64,000 nt of DNA from Nannocystis pusilla (GTDB lineage: Bacteria > Myxococcota_A > Polyangia > Nannocystales > Nannocystaceae), in the NCBI RefSeq assembly GCF_020073745.1, contig NZ_JAIRAU010000039.1, positions 1 through 64,000 on the forward strand, given 5' to 3'. Of the stretch, positions 43,776 through 51,813 are shown one piece after another. Below the pieces are notes generated by a model that was not told the origin of the DNA, did not search any database, and saw only the letters and a list, made by a program, of their open reading frames with translations. Position numbers and translations under genes: made by a program. Position 1 is the first letter of the stretch. Every line of letters starts with the position of its first letter.

Positions 43776-45488
43776 TCAAGTACGGTCGCGGAACTTGTTG
43801 GCGAACACGTCGCCGAGGGTCGCGCCGGCCTCGCTGGCGTTGGCGTAGCCCTGGGCGTCGGCCAGCTCGTCCTGGCGCTTGGCGCTCTTGATCGACAGGC
43901 CGATCTTGCGCTCGCCCGGATCCATCTGGATGAGCTCCGCGCGCACCCGCTGGTTGGGCTCGAGCACCGAGCGGGGATCGTCGATGCGCTCCTCGCTGAT
44001 CTCGGAGATGTGGATCAGGCCCTCGATGCCGGGCTCGAGCTCGGCGAACGCGCCGAAGTCGGTCAGCTTGAGGATCTTGACCTCGATGATCTTGCCGATC
44101 GGGTAGTCGTACGGGATCCGGTCCCACGGGTCCTGCGCGAGCTGCTTGAGGCCGAGGCTGATCTTCGGCTTCTCGCCCGAGTTGTCGATGTTCAGGACCA
44201 TCGCCCGGACCTTGTCGCCCTTCTTGAACAGCTCGCTCGGGTGGCGGACCCGCTGCGTCCAGCTGAGGTCCGTGATGTGCACGAGGCCGTCGATGCCGGG
44301 CTCGAGCTCGACGAACACGCCGAAGTCGGCGATGTTGCGGACCACGCCCTCGACGATGGTGCCCGGCGGGTAGGTCTCGAGCACCTTGTCGTACGGGTTC
44401 TCCTCGAGCTGCTTCATGCCGAGGGAGATGCGGTTCTGCGACACGTCGATGTCGAGGACCACCGCGCGGACCTGATCGCCGATCTTGAGGATCTGCTTCG
44501 GGTTCTTGATCTGGCGCGTCCACGACATCTCGGACACGTGGACCAGGCCCTCGATGCCCTCCTCGAGCTCGATGAAGGCGCCGTAGTCCTTGATGCTGAC
44601 GACCTTGCCCTCGACCACGGTGCCGGGGATGTAACGCTGCTCGGCGTTGACCCACGGATCCGCGGTGATCTGCTTGAGGCCGAGGCTGACACGCTCGGAG
44701 TCGCTGTTGAACTTCAGGACCTTGACGCGGACCTTGTCGCCGACCTGGAACAGCTCGCTCGGGTGGTTGACGCGGCCCCACGACATGTCCGTGATGTGGA
44801 GCAGGCCGTCGATGCCGCCGAGGTCGATGAAGGCGCCGTAGTCGGTGAGGTTCTTGACCACGCCCTCGACGATCTCGCCCTCTTGCAGCCGGTTGAGCGT
44901 GTCGCTCTTGAGGTTGGCGCGCTCCGCCTCGAGCAGCACCCGGCGCGACAGCACGATGTTGCCGCGCTTCTTGTTGAACTTGATGATCTTGAAGTCGAAG
45001 TCCTTGCCGATGAAGGTGTCGAGGTTGCGGACGGGCCGCAGATCGACCTGGCTCCCCGGCAAGAACGCCTTCACGCCGCCCTGCAGCAGCACCGCGAGGC
45101 CGCCCTTCACGCGCGCCTGGATGGTGCCGCGGACCAGACCCTCGGCCTCGCAGGCCGACTGGATCTCGTCCCACACCTTGCGCTTGCGCGCCTTGTCCTT
45201 CGACAGGACGACAAGGCCGTTGTTGTCCTCTTGCGCCTCGAGCAGGACCTCGATCTTGTCCCCGACGCGGACGTTGATGGTGCCGTCCTCTTCGGCGAAC
45301 TCTCGCAGCGGGACCTGGCCCTCGGCCTTGCAACCGACGTCGACCACGGCGTACTCGCCGATCACATCGACGATGGTCCCCAGGACGATCGTGCCTTCAC
45401 GGATCTCCGGATTCTCCTGGGTGTTCTTCTCGAAGAGCGCCGCGAAGTCGTCGTCTCCCTCGGCGCGCAGGTTGTGTTGCTCTTGCAT
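43776..45488 (-). CDS. rpsA: 30S ribosomal protein S1
   Basis: The 570-residue protein has six S1 (OB-fold) domains, visible as repeated units of the type GxVxxIxDYGAFIxLxxGIxGLVHxSxMSW: for example NLTDYGAFIDLGGIDGLLHITDMSW, SIKDYGAFIELEEGIEGLVHVSEMSW and LTDFGAFAELEPGIEGLIHISEIS, each given here as part of a longer repeat. S1 binds mRNA and aids initiation on weak Shine-Dalgarno sites. The ATG at 45488 (MQEQHNLRAEGDDDFAALFE) fits S1 N-termini. It follows cmk by 114 bases; cmk-rpsA is a conserved pair. Confidence 0.95.
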   Translation of the reverse strand: MQEQHNLRAEGDDDFAALFEKNTQENPEIREGTIVLGTIVDVIGEYAVVDVGCKAEGQVPLREFAEEDGTINVRVGDKIEVLLEAQEDNNGLVVLSKDKARKRKVWDEIQSACEAEGLVRGTIQARVKGGLAVLLQGGVKAFLPGSQVDLRPVRNLDTFIGKDFDFKIIKFNKKRGNIVLSRRVLLEAERANLKSDTLNRLQEGEIVEGVVKNLTDYGAFIDLGGIDGLLHITDMSWGRVNHPSELFQVGDKVRVKVLKFNSDSERVSLGLKQITADPWVNAEQRYIPGTVVEGKVVSIKDYGAFIELEEGIEGLVHVSEMSWTRQIKNPKQILKIGDQVRAVVLDIDVSQNRISLGMKQLEENPYDKVLETYPPGTIVEGVVRNIADFGVFVELEPGIDGLVHITDLSWTQRVRHPSELFKKGDKVRAMVLNIDNSGEKPKISLGLKQLAQDPWDRIPYDYPIGKIIEVKILKLTDFGAFAELEPGIEGLIHISEISEERIDDPRSVLEPNQRVRAELIQMDPGERKIGLSIKSAKRQDELADAQGYANASEAGATLGDVFANKFRDRT

Positions 45489-45602
45489 GTTGGGGTGAAA
45501 GTTCCTTCCAACCCGCGCCGGCTCTCCAGTGGGGGCCTCGCGACGTGACCTTGCGGACACGGCACGACGCACGCCACCCTGGCCTACGCGAGCGGGGGGA
45601 AG

Positions 45603-46313
45603 CTAGGCGCTTTTCGGCGACCCGTCAACCGGCCCGCCGGCGGCCTGTGCCGCGCCCTGCAGCCTGGAGGTCACGGCGGACACGATCGCGGCCACCACCG
45701 CGTCGGCGTCGAGGTCGCTGGAATCGACCAGAACGGCGTCCTCGGCCCGGGTCATCGGCGCCGTGGCGCGCGACCGGTCGCGTTCGTCCCGCCGGTTCAG
45801 GTCGCGCAGGACGTCTGCCAGCGCTGCGCCCTCGAGCTCGGCCTGGCGACGGGCGGCGCGGACGGCGTCACTGGCCGTGAGGAAGAACTTGTGCGGCGCA
45901 TCGGGGAACACCACGGTCCCGAGGTCGCGACCTTCGGCCACGCAGCCGTGGACGCCGAGCCGGCGCTGGATCTCCAGCAGGCTCGCGCGCACGGCCGGCA
46001 GCGCCGACACCTGCGACGAGCCCTCGGAGATCTCCGGCGTGCGGATGGCTTGCGTGACGTCTCGCCCGTCGTGGAGCACGCGGGGGCCGCCCTCGCCGGT
46101 CGCCGCCTCGAACCGGATCGGCAGGTCCGCCGCCAGCGCCACCAGCCCCGCCTCGTCGTCCCACGCGATCCCGCGCTCGCGGGCCGCGAGGGCCAGCGTG
46201 CGGTAGATGGCGCCGGTGTCGAGCACCGGCAGCCCGAAGTGTCGCGCCACGCGGCGCGCGACCGTGCTCTTTCCCGCGCCCGCAGGCCCGTCGATGACGA
46301 TCAGGAGGCCCAT
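45603..46313 (-). CDS. cmk: cytidylate kinase
   Basis: The 236-residue protein has the P-loop VIDGPAGAGKSTVARRVA (9-17 core), LDTGAIYRTLALAA, VAEGRDLGTVVFPDAPHKFFLTAS and RRDERDRSRATAPMTRAEDAVLVDSS. All are typical of bacterial CMP kinases. It phosphorylates CMP and dCMP. The ATG at 46313 was chosen; a GTG two codons upstream is an alternative. It precedes rpsA, as in many bacteria. The C-terminal 15 residues are Ala/Gly-rich. Confidence 0.93.
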   Translation of the reverse strand: MGLLIVIDGPAGAGKSTVARRVARHFGLPVLDTGAIYRTLALAARERGIAWDDEAGLVALAADLPIRFEAATGEGGPRVLHDGRDVTQAIRTPEISEGSSQVSALPAVRASLLEIQRRLGVHGCVAEGRDLGTVVFPDAPHKFFLTASDAVRAARRQAELEGAALADVLRDLNRRDERDRSRATAPMTRAEDAVLVDSSDLDADAVVAAIVSAVTSRLQGAAQAAGGPVDGSPKSA

Positions 46314-46385
46314 TCGCACGGGGGATAGACCAGGCGCGCCGCGCTGACAAGTGCGACGCGGCGACAATGCCGGAACGGCGGGGCC

Positions 46386-46415
46386 TTGCTGCCGCGAGAT
46401 TTCTGCGGCTAAGGT
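46386..46415 (+). promoter_or_regulatory. candidate promoter of the DUF4266-DUF3570 pair
   Basis: TTGCTG (46386-46391) and TAAGGT (46410-46415) are spaced by 18 bases. The second box ends seven bases before the ATG at 46423, giving a leaderless arrangement. Confidence 0.4.
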
Positions 46416-46422
46416 CGGGCCG

Positions 46423-46647
46423 ATGTTCGCCGGACCCGCGCGCCTCGTCGCCCTCGTCCTCGCCGCCGTCGTCATCCCCGCCGGCTGCGCCACGGTTCGT
46501 CCTTCCGAGCGCGAGGTCCTGAGCCGCCCCGAGATGAACCCTGCCGTCGAGGGCATGGAGGAGAAGTTCCAGTCGCACGTCGAATCGGCGCGCGAGGGCG
46601 GGTTCGGCGGCCACGGCGCCGCAGGTGGCGGATGCGGCTGCGGCTAG
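46423..46647 (+). CDS. DUF4266 lipoprotein
   Basis: The 74-residue protein begins with a lipoprotein signal peptide ending in IPAGC and continues ATVRPSEREVLSRPEM, ending in GGGCGCG. This pattern (short lipoprotein, conserved LxxPxM and a terminal GGGCGC) fits DUF4266 as I know it. The stop overlaps the start of the next gene by 16 bases. In other bacteria DUF4266 genes lie with DUF3570, ApbE and thioredoxin genes; the last two are not next to it here. The terminal Cys pair may bind a metal or be modified. Function unknown. Confidence 0.8.
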   Translation: MFAGPARLVALVLAAVVIPAGCATVRPSEREVLSRPEMNPAVEGMEEKFQSHVESAREGGFGGHGAAGGGCGCG

Positions 46648-47777
46648 TCGTCTGCGCCTGCGTCGTGTCGCTCCTCGTCGCCCGCGACCTCGCGGCCGAG
46701 GATCGCGTCACCGTGCGCGGCAACTACTACCGCGAGACCTCGACCCGGGTGCTCGCGCCGGTCGTCTACGTCGAGAAGGACCTCCCTGACGAGCGCTTCA
46801 CGATCGGCGCCGAGTACCTGCTCGACGCCGTCACCTCGGCCTCGATCGGCGCCGGCGCGGCGGCCGTCACCGGCGGCGACTACCTGTTCACCGAGTTCCG
46901 CCACGAGGGCACCTTGCGGGCCTCCGCGCGGCTCAAGGAGTGGTCCTTCGGCGGCTTCTTCCGCTACTCGACCGAGAGCGACTGGGTCTCGCGCAGCTTC
47001 GGCGTCGGCGGCGCGCGCGACGTGTTCGGCCGGGCCGGCACCGTCAGCCTGCAGTACACGGCCAACCTCGACTCCGTGCTGCAGCTGTACGGCGGGCGCG
47101 CGATCCCGTGGTACGGCGGCAAGATGAACATCGAGGAGATGTCCTCGGAGACAGGCAAGCAGTCCAACCTCCTGCAGGTGCACTACCTCGGCCTCGGGTA
47201 CACCCACGCCCTCACCCGCCGGCTGCTCGGCGGCGCCCTGCTCGAGGGCATCTTCGCCAGGGGTCCGCAGGACAACCCCTACCGCAAGGTCCGCGACGGC
47301 CTCGACGAGTCGCACCCGCGCGAGCGCAAGCGGATCGCCCTCAGCGGCTTCCTGCGCTACGCCATCCCGAAGACCCCGCTCGTCCTCGAGGGTCGCTACC
47401 GCTTCTACGCCGACGACTGGGGCATCCTCGCCAACGCCCCCGAGGTCCGCGCCCACGTCCGCTTCCTCCGCCGCGTCGTCCTGCGCCTGCGCTACCGCTT
47501 CTACCAGCAGACCGGCGCCTGGTTCTGGCGCGAGGACGGCAACTACGGCAGCGACACCATCTACCGCACCGCCGATCCGAAGATGACGCGGTTCCACTCG
47601 CACACCCCCGGCGCCGAGCTCACCGTCGAGCTCGACGGCCTCGCCAAGGTGCGCGGCCTCCACTGGCTGCGTGGCGCGTGGGTGCAGGCCACCTACAACC
47701 ACGTCTTCTACTCCGAGGGCTACCGCTTCGGCCCGTACGCCCGCCTCGGCAGCCTCGCCTTCTCGGTCCCGTTCTGA
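46632..47777 (+). CDS. DUF3570 family outer-membrane beta-barrel protein
   Basis: The 381-residue protein has a cleavable signal peptide (to about residue 22) and then alternating hydrophobic/polar strands with aromatic ends (GNYYRETSTRVLAPVVYVEK, LEGRYRFYADDWGI, VLRLRYRFYQQTGAWFW) and a C-terminal Phe (LAFSVPF), as in outer-membrane barrels. The YYRE near the mature N-terminus and the DESHPRERKR segment fit DUF3570. It overlaps the DUF4266 lipoprotein gene. The pair probably acts at the outer membrane. Role unknown. Confidence 0.85.
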   Translation: MRLRLVVCACVVSLLVARDLAAEDRVTVRGNYYRETSTRVLAPVVYVEKDLPDERFTIGAEYLLDAVTSASIGAGAAAVTGGDYLFTEFRHEGTLRASARLKEWSFGGFFRYSTESDWVSRSFGVGGARDVFGRAGTVSLQYTANLDSVLQLYGGRAIPWYGGKMNIEEMSSETGKQSNLLQVHYLGLGYTHALTRRLLGGALLEGIFARGPQDNPYRKVRDGLDESHPRERKRIALSGFLRYAIPKTPLVLEGRYRFYADDWGILANAPEVRAHVRFLRRVVLRLRYRFYQQTGAWFWREDGNYGSDTIYRTADPKMTRFHSHTPGAELTVELDGLAKVRGLHWLRGAWVQATYNHVFYSEGYRFGPYARLGSLAFSVPF

Positions 47778-47848
47778 GCGCCGGCCGCCTGCGCCGCCTT
47801 CTTACCTTCTTATAGGCAGAGGCGAGCGCAGGACCGCGGCCGGGCCGC

Positions 47849-48505
47849 TCACTTCTCGAGCTGCTTGAAGCCGAGATAGAAGTCGACGTGTTCCATGTCG
47901 GTGCGGGCCATCCGCTGCTGCAGCGCCTCGACGTTGCGCGGCGGCGGGATGATGACCTTCTCGCCCGGGCGCCAGTTGGCCGGCGTCGCCACCGAGTGCT
48001 TCGACGAGGTCTGCAGGCTGTCGAGCAGGCGGATGACCTCGTCGATGTTGCGGCCGTTCGTCAGCGGGTAGTAGACGAGCGCTTGCACCTTGCGGTCGGG
48101 GTTGATGAAGAACACCGCGCGGACCGTGGCCGTGCTGCTCGCCTCGGGGTGCAGCATGCCGAACTTCTGCGCGACCTTCATGTCGATGTCGGCGATCAGC
48201 GGATAGGGGATCTCGACCCCGAGCCGCTCCTTGATGTTCTGCAACCACGCCATGTGGCTGTGGATCGAGTCGATCGACAGGCCGATGAGCTTGGCGTCGC
48301 GCTTGGCGAACTCCTCGTTGCGCCGCGCGAACTCGGCGAGCTCGGTCGTACAAACCGGGGTGAAGTCGGCCGGGTGCGAGAACAGCACCACCCACTTGCC
48401 GCCTTGCCACTCCGAGAACTTGATGACGCCCTGCGTCGTCTCGGCCACGAAATCAGGGGCCACTTCGCCGATGCGAGGGATCGCGCCAGAAACCGCTTCA
48501 GACAT
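47849..48505 (-). CDS. 1-Cys peroxiredoxin (Prx6/AhpC-TSA family)
   Basis: The 218-residue protein has the peroxidatic Cys52 in HPADFTPVCTTELAEF, Arg in the later RAVFFINPDRKV and the C-terminal arm (LLDSLQTSSKHSVATPANWRPGEKVIIPPP) of the Prx6 class. It reduces peroxides using thiols. AAGGAG lies well placed before the ATG at 48505. A TATAGT box 50 bases upstream is a candidate -10. No OxyR site or fused reductase is visible, and a resolving Cys is absent. Confidence 0.93.
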   Translation of the reverse strand: MSEAVSGAIPRIGEVAPDFVAETTQGVIKFSEWQGGKWVVLFSHPADFTPVCTTELAEFARRNEEFAKRDAKLIGLSIDSIHSHMAWLQNIKERLGVEIPYPLIADIDMKVAQKFGMLHPEASSTATVRAVFFINPDRKVQALVYYPLTNGRNIDEVIRLLDSLQTSSKHSVATPANWRPGEKVIIPPPRNVEALQQRMARTDMEHVDFYLGFKQLEK

Positions 48506-48866
48506 GGGACTCTCTCCTTGAACCGCCGGGCACGCGGCCCCGTGCGGCGCGCGAACTATAGCCGACGCGACCCTGGGCGAAAACCGCACCCGTCGCCGCC
48601 CTGGCGTGCAAATGCCGGCTGCCGCCGACCAGACTCGTCCGCAACCACGCCCGGCGCGTGCGGCTCCCCACCGCCGCACGCCCGCATGACCTGTCTCTGG
48701 GGACATCCACGCAGACCGCCGCGCCCGACCTCGCCCTGCGCCCGATCGAACGTTGACACCCTCACGGCCGCCGGGAACGCTGGTCGCCGCCGTCAACCGC
48801 CCGACCCCCGCGGGCCTGAACAGCGTGACCTCGGGCTGCACGACCGGGCGCGCACCGGAGGCCAGG
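48506..48866. other. intergenic region between the peroxiredoxin gene and the Pro/Ala-rich gene
   Basis: About 360 bases, divergent. It contains the candidate peroxiredoxin promoter, an imperfect palindrome TGTCTCTGGGGACA (about 48692-48706) and the GGAGG ribosome-binding site of the next gene. I see no other feature. Confidence 0.5.
48555..48560 (-). promoter_or_regulatory. candidate -10 box of the peroxiredoxin gene
   Basis: TATAGT on the minus strand (48555-48560) lies about 50 bases before the ATG, with a TTTTCG as possible -35 box 17 bases further upstream. Unlike several other genes here, this one has a leader with a Shine-Dalgarno sequence. Confidence 0.4.
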
Positions 48867-49602
48867 ATGCACCACGACGAGCCGGAGAGGATCGAGCCCA
48901 CCATGCCCCGCGGGGACGACCAGGCGCCGGCCGACCCCCCCCCGCGAGGCCTCCCGCCGCGCCGCGTGGCCGCACGACGCCGCCGCGTCGCCTGCGCTCC
49001 CGACGGTCCGCGCGCCCGTCACTCCTGTCCCTGCGGACACCTCGTCCGTCGCGTCCGCCTCGCCGCCTCGGGAACCTGTCCTCCCGGGCAGCAAGAACGC
49101 CGTCACTGCACCTGTCCCTTCAGACACCTCGTCCGTCGCCTCCGTCTCGGTACAGGCACCTGTCCTCCCGGACATCCAGGACGCGCTCGCTACACCTGTC
49201 CCTGCAGACGCCTCGCCCGCCTCGCCGGCGCAGTCACCTGCCCTCCCGAACAGTCAGAATACGCGCTCGGCACCCGTCCCTGCGGACACCTCATCGGCCG
49301 CCCCGCGAGCCGCCTCCCCCGCCGCACCTCGCTCGCCTGTCCCTTCGACCATGTCATCCGCCGCCCCGTGCTCCGCTGTCCCTTCGGCCACCTCGCCGGG
49401 CGCACCTGCCCCTCCGGCCCCCGACGCCCTGGCGAGCGCGCGCAGCAGCCTGCTGGCCGCCTACGGCGCCTTGCTCGACCAGATCCGCGACCTCGCCCGC
49501 GGCGACCGCAGCGACCGCGTCGCCCAGCTGGCCGAGGCCGCGGCCGCGCTGGTCGAGGGGGAGTTCGCGCGCCGGCTCGTGTTCGACACCGGCCCCGAGT
49601 GA
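48867..49602 (+). pseudogene. Pro/Ala/Thr-rich protein gene with a frame break at a C9 run
   Basis: An ATG at 48867 with a good GGAGG site five bases upstream begins MHHDEPERIEPTMPRGDD and runs into nine C residues (48935-48943). The original frame continues into Arg/Cys-rich nonsense. The frame that is one base shifted continues to 49602 as a plausible protein: PVPADTSS repeats from the palindrome family, then a helical C-terminus (SLLAAYGALLDQIRDLARGD, LAEAAAALVEGEFARRLVFD). That frame has no start codon of its own before 49351. Loss of one C would join both parts into a protein of about 245 residues. It may be a true pseudogene, a phase-variable gene or a sequencing error. Confidence 0.6.
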
Positions 49603-49615
49603 TCGCCGCCGCCCG

Positions 49616-50527
49616 TCACACGCGCGGGATGTCGGGCTCGACGAAGCACCACTTCACCTCGGGGCAGCGCCCGCGCAGTCGCCCCTCGAACTCGTTGATC
49701 GCCCCGGCCACCTGCTCGACCGTCATGCCCTCGGCGAACCCGAGCTTGACCGCGACGAGCACCTCGCCGGGTCCCTGCTGCACCGTGATGAGCCGCAGCA
49801 CGCGCGAGATCTTCGGATCCTCGACCGCCAGCGACGCGGCGGCCGCCCCGATCTCGGGGTCGGCGGACTCGCCGACCAGCAGCGACTTCACCTCGATGGC
49901 GAGGAACACCGCCACCCCGATCAGCACCACGCCGATCGCCAGCGTCCCGATCGCGTCCCAGCGCGAGTCGCCGGTCACGGCCGCCATCACCAGCGCCAGC
50001 AGCGCGAAGATCAGGCCCAGGCAGGCGGCCGCGTTCTCGCCGAACACCACCACCAGGTCGGAGTCCTTGCTGTCGCGCAGGTACTGGAAGAACGGCTTGC
50101 CGCGGCGGCGCTTGTTCATCTCGCTGATGTTCTTCAACGTCGCCCAGCCCTCGATCAGCAGCGACAGCGCCAGCACCGCCAGGCCGACCACGACGCTCTC
50201 GACCTCGCCGGTATGGCCGAGCTTGTGCATGCCCTCGTACAGCGAGAACACCCCGCCGCCCGAGAACAGCAGCAGCGCCACCATGAACGACCAGAAGTAG
50301 AGCGAGCGGCCGTGGCCGAGCGGGTGCTTCTCGTTCGGCGGCCGCTGGCTCATGCGCACGCCCAGCAACAAGAGCAGCTGGTTGCCGCAGTCGGCCAGCG
50401 AGTGCAGCGTCTCGGCGAGCAGCGCGCCCGAGCCCGTGATCGCCGCCGCGACCGCCTTCGCCACCGCGATGAGGAGGTTGGCGACGAGCGACTGGACGAT
50501 GTGGGCGGTCGAGTGGTCTCCTGCCAT
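49616..50527 (-). CDS. cation diffusion facilitator family transporter
   Basis: The 303-residue protein has five or six membrane helices and a cytoplasmic C-terminal domain (VLRLITVQQGPGEVLVAVKLGFAEGM), as in CDF transporters. The metal site in helix 2 is ETLHSLADCGN (His42, Asp46). In helix 5 it is VFGENAAACLGL (Glu and Asn in place of the usual His/Asp pair), as in the ZnT9-like subgroup. Probable divalent cation export from the cytoplasm; zinc, iron or manganese cannot be told apart. It is divergent from the SOS-type imuA operon. Confidence 0.88.
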   Translation of the reverse strand: MAGDHSTAHIVQSLVANLLIAVAKAVAAAITGSGALLAETLHSLADCGNQLLLLLGVRMSQRPPNEKHPLGHGRSLYFWSFMVALLLFSGGGVFSLYEGMHKLGHTGEVESVVVGLAVLALSLLIEGWATLKNISEMNKRRRGKPFFQYLRDSKDSDLVVVFGENAAACLGLIFALLALVMAAVTGDSRWDAIGTLAIGVVLIGVAVFLAIEVKSLLVGESADPEIGAAAASLAVEDPKISRVLRLITVQQGPGEVLVAVKLGFAEGMTVEQVAGAINEFEGRLRGRCPEVKWCFVEPDIPRV

Positions 50528-50680
50528 CGACCGCAGGTTTTACCATGCGAGCGAGCGGCCATTTTGACCTGTCCCTCGGGCCAGATCGAGCACGAGCACA
50601 TCCGCGCGGCGCATCGTCGCGCGCGATGTGTAGTTCCGCGCCGTTCGGTTCCGAGCGTAATCTGGAACACACAAATTTCT

Positions 50681-50708
50681 TTGATTCTGATTGAATGTTC
50701 AGTACCTT
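50681..50708 (+). promoter_or_regulatory. candidate imuA promoter with LexA box in the spacer
   Basis: TTGATT (50681-50686) and TACCTT (50703-50708) are spaced by 16 bases, and the -10-like box ends six bases before the ATG at 50715. The spacer is exactly filled by the LexA-type box at 50687-50702. LexA bound here would block RNA polymerase. The area is unusually AT-rich. Confidence 0.6.
50687..50702 (+). promoter_or_regulatory. LexA-type SOS box, CTG-N10-CAG
   Basis: CTGATTGAATGTTCAG has the CTG-N10-CAG form of the E. coli SOS box and the GTTCAG half-site remembered for Myxococcus LexA targets. Its place directly before an imuA-imuB-dnaE2 operon, which is SOS-controlled elsewhere, supports function. 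Confidence 0.7.
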
Positions 50709-50714
50709 TGGCGC

Positions 50715-51458
50715 ATGACGGTCGTGGCGCTGAGGGGGGTTGAAGAGGTCGTTTCGGGCAATGACCTGGCGGATCGGACAGGTTCAATCGCCGCCGAGTC
50801 CGCCGCCTCCTTCGTCACCCTCGCCGCGCCGGGCAAGTTGATCGAGGTGTCCGGCGGCGCCGCGGGCGCTCGCCTCACCACTGCCGTCGCGCTGGTCCGC
50901 CAGGCCCAGCTCGAGGGCGAGACCACCGCGTGGATTCAGCCGGTCGGTGGCCCGCTGTTCCCGCCCGATCTGGCCGACTCCGGCGTCGACCTCGACGCCC
51001 TGATCGTCGTCCACATCCCCGAGGATCGCGGCTCCGCCGGCATCGCCCGCGCCGCCGAGCTACTGCTGCGCTCCGGCGGCTACGGCCTGTGCGTCCTCGA
51101 TCTCAGCGCCCCGCCGCCCCCGCGCGCGGACGCGAGCGAGCGGCCGGCCCCGGCGCCCGGACAACATGTCCCCGAGAACATGCCCGAACGGCCCTGTCCC
51201 CGAGGACTGCACGGCAGCGCCTGGCAGGCGCGCCTGGCCGGGCTCGCGCGCGCCCACGGCTGTCGCGTCGTCCTCCTCACCCGCGGCTCGGCCCGGCGCG
51301 ACTCGCTCGGCCCGATGGTCGGCCTGCGCCTCCAGCCTCGCCGCGAGCGCCGCGGCTCCGGTCTGTTCGCCGTCAACCCCGACGTCCTCAAGCACAAGGG
51401 CGCCCTCCCGCGCCCCGCCGCCAGTGAGCTCCGCCGCGGCCCCTGGGGCCTCGTCTGA
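50715..51458 (+). CDS. imuA: ImuA-type RecA-like mutasome accessory protein
   Basis: The 247-residue protein contains LITTAVALVRQAQLEGETTAW-like RecA-fold segments (LTTAVALVRQAQLEGETTAW, VDLDALIVVHIPED, GLCVLDLS, RVVLLTRGS and VGLRLQPRRER). A Gly-rich loop (VSGGAAGAR) takes the place of Walker A. With imuB and dnaE2 it forms the SOS mutagenesis cassette, where ImuA is thought to help ImuB bind RecA or the clamp. Residues about 140-165 are an insertion rich in Pro and Arg, made of palindrome repeat units (51165-51210). The first start in frame with the promoter is the ATG at 50715. Confidence 0.85.
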   Translation: MTVVALRGVEEVVSGNDLADRTGSIAAESAASFVTLAAPGKLIEVSGGAAGARLTTAVALVRQAQLEGETTAWIQPVGGPLFPPDLADSGVDLDALIVVHIPEDRGSAGIARAAELLLRSGGYGLCVLDLSAPPPPRADASERPAPAPGQHVPENMPERPCPRGLHGSAWQARLAGLARAHGCRVVLLTRGSARRDSLGPMVGLRLQPRRERRGSGLFAVNPDVLKHKGALPRPAASELRRGPWGLV

Positions 51459-51813
51459 CGCTCGCGCCGCCGTTCGCGTCGCCAGCCCGCCCTGCCGCTG
51501 CTCGCTCCGCGCCCCGCTCTCCGAATCGCCACGCGCTCTGCCCCTCGACAGCTCTTCGTCTCCGCGGACGCCCTCTCTCCTCGCGCCTGCAGCTCGCTCC
51601 CCGCTCTCACGCTCGCTCGCGCCCGCGCTCTTCGTCTCCGCTGACGCCCCGCTCTCCTCGCGCCCGGCTCTTCGTCTCCGCCGACGTCCCTCTCGCTCGC
51701 GCTGCGGCTCGCGCCTTCCGCTCTCGCATCGCTCCCGATCTTCTCTCGCTCGCGCCGCTGCTCGCTCCTCCGCTCTCGCTCGCGCATCGACGCTGGTGCG
51801 CGCCTTTGCTCCC
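51459..51813 (+). repeat. CT-rich repeat spacer between imuA and imuB
   Basis: The 355-base gap is strongly pyrimidine-rich on the plus strand. GCTCTTCGTCTCCG recurs at 51551, 51627 and 51667, each followed by a variant of CGGACGCC, and many CGCTCTCG/CTCGCTCGCG units fill the rest. The imuB frame is open through it without a stop and would encode Ser/Arg-rich sequence, so a longer ImuB cannot be excluded. Confidence 0.75.

Noticed and set aside
51166-51813. ImuB start far upstream, overlapping imuA
   Set aside because: The frame is open, but the extra sequence is Ser/Arg-rich repeat translation and ImuB similarity begins near residue 35 after the ATG at 51814. Kept only as an alternative.
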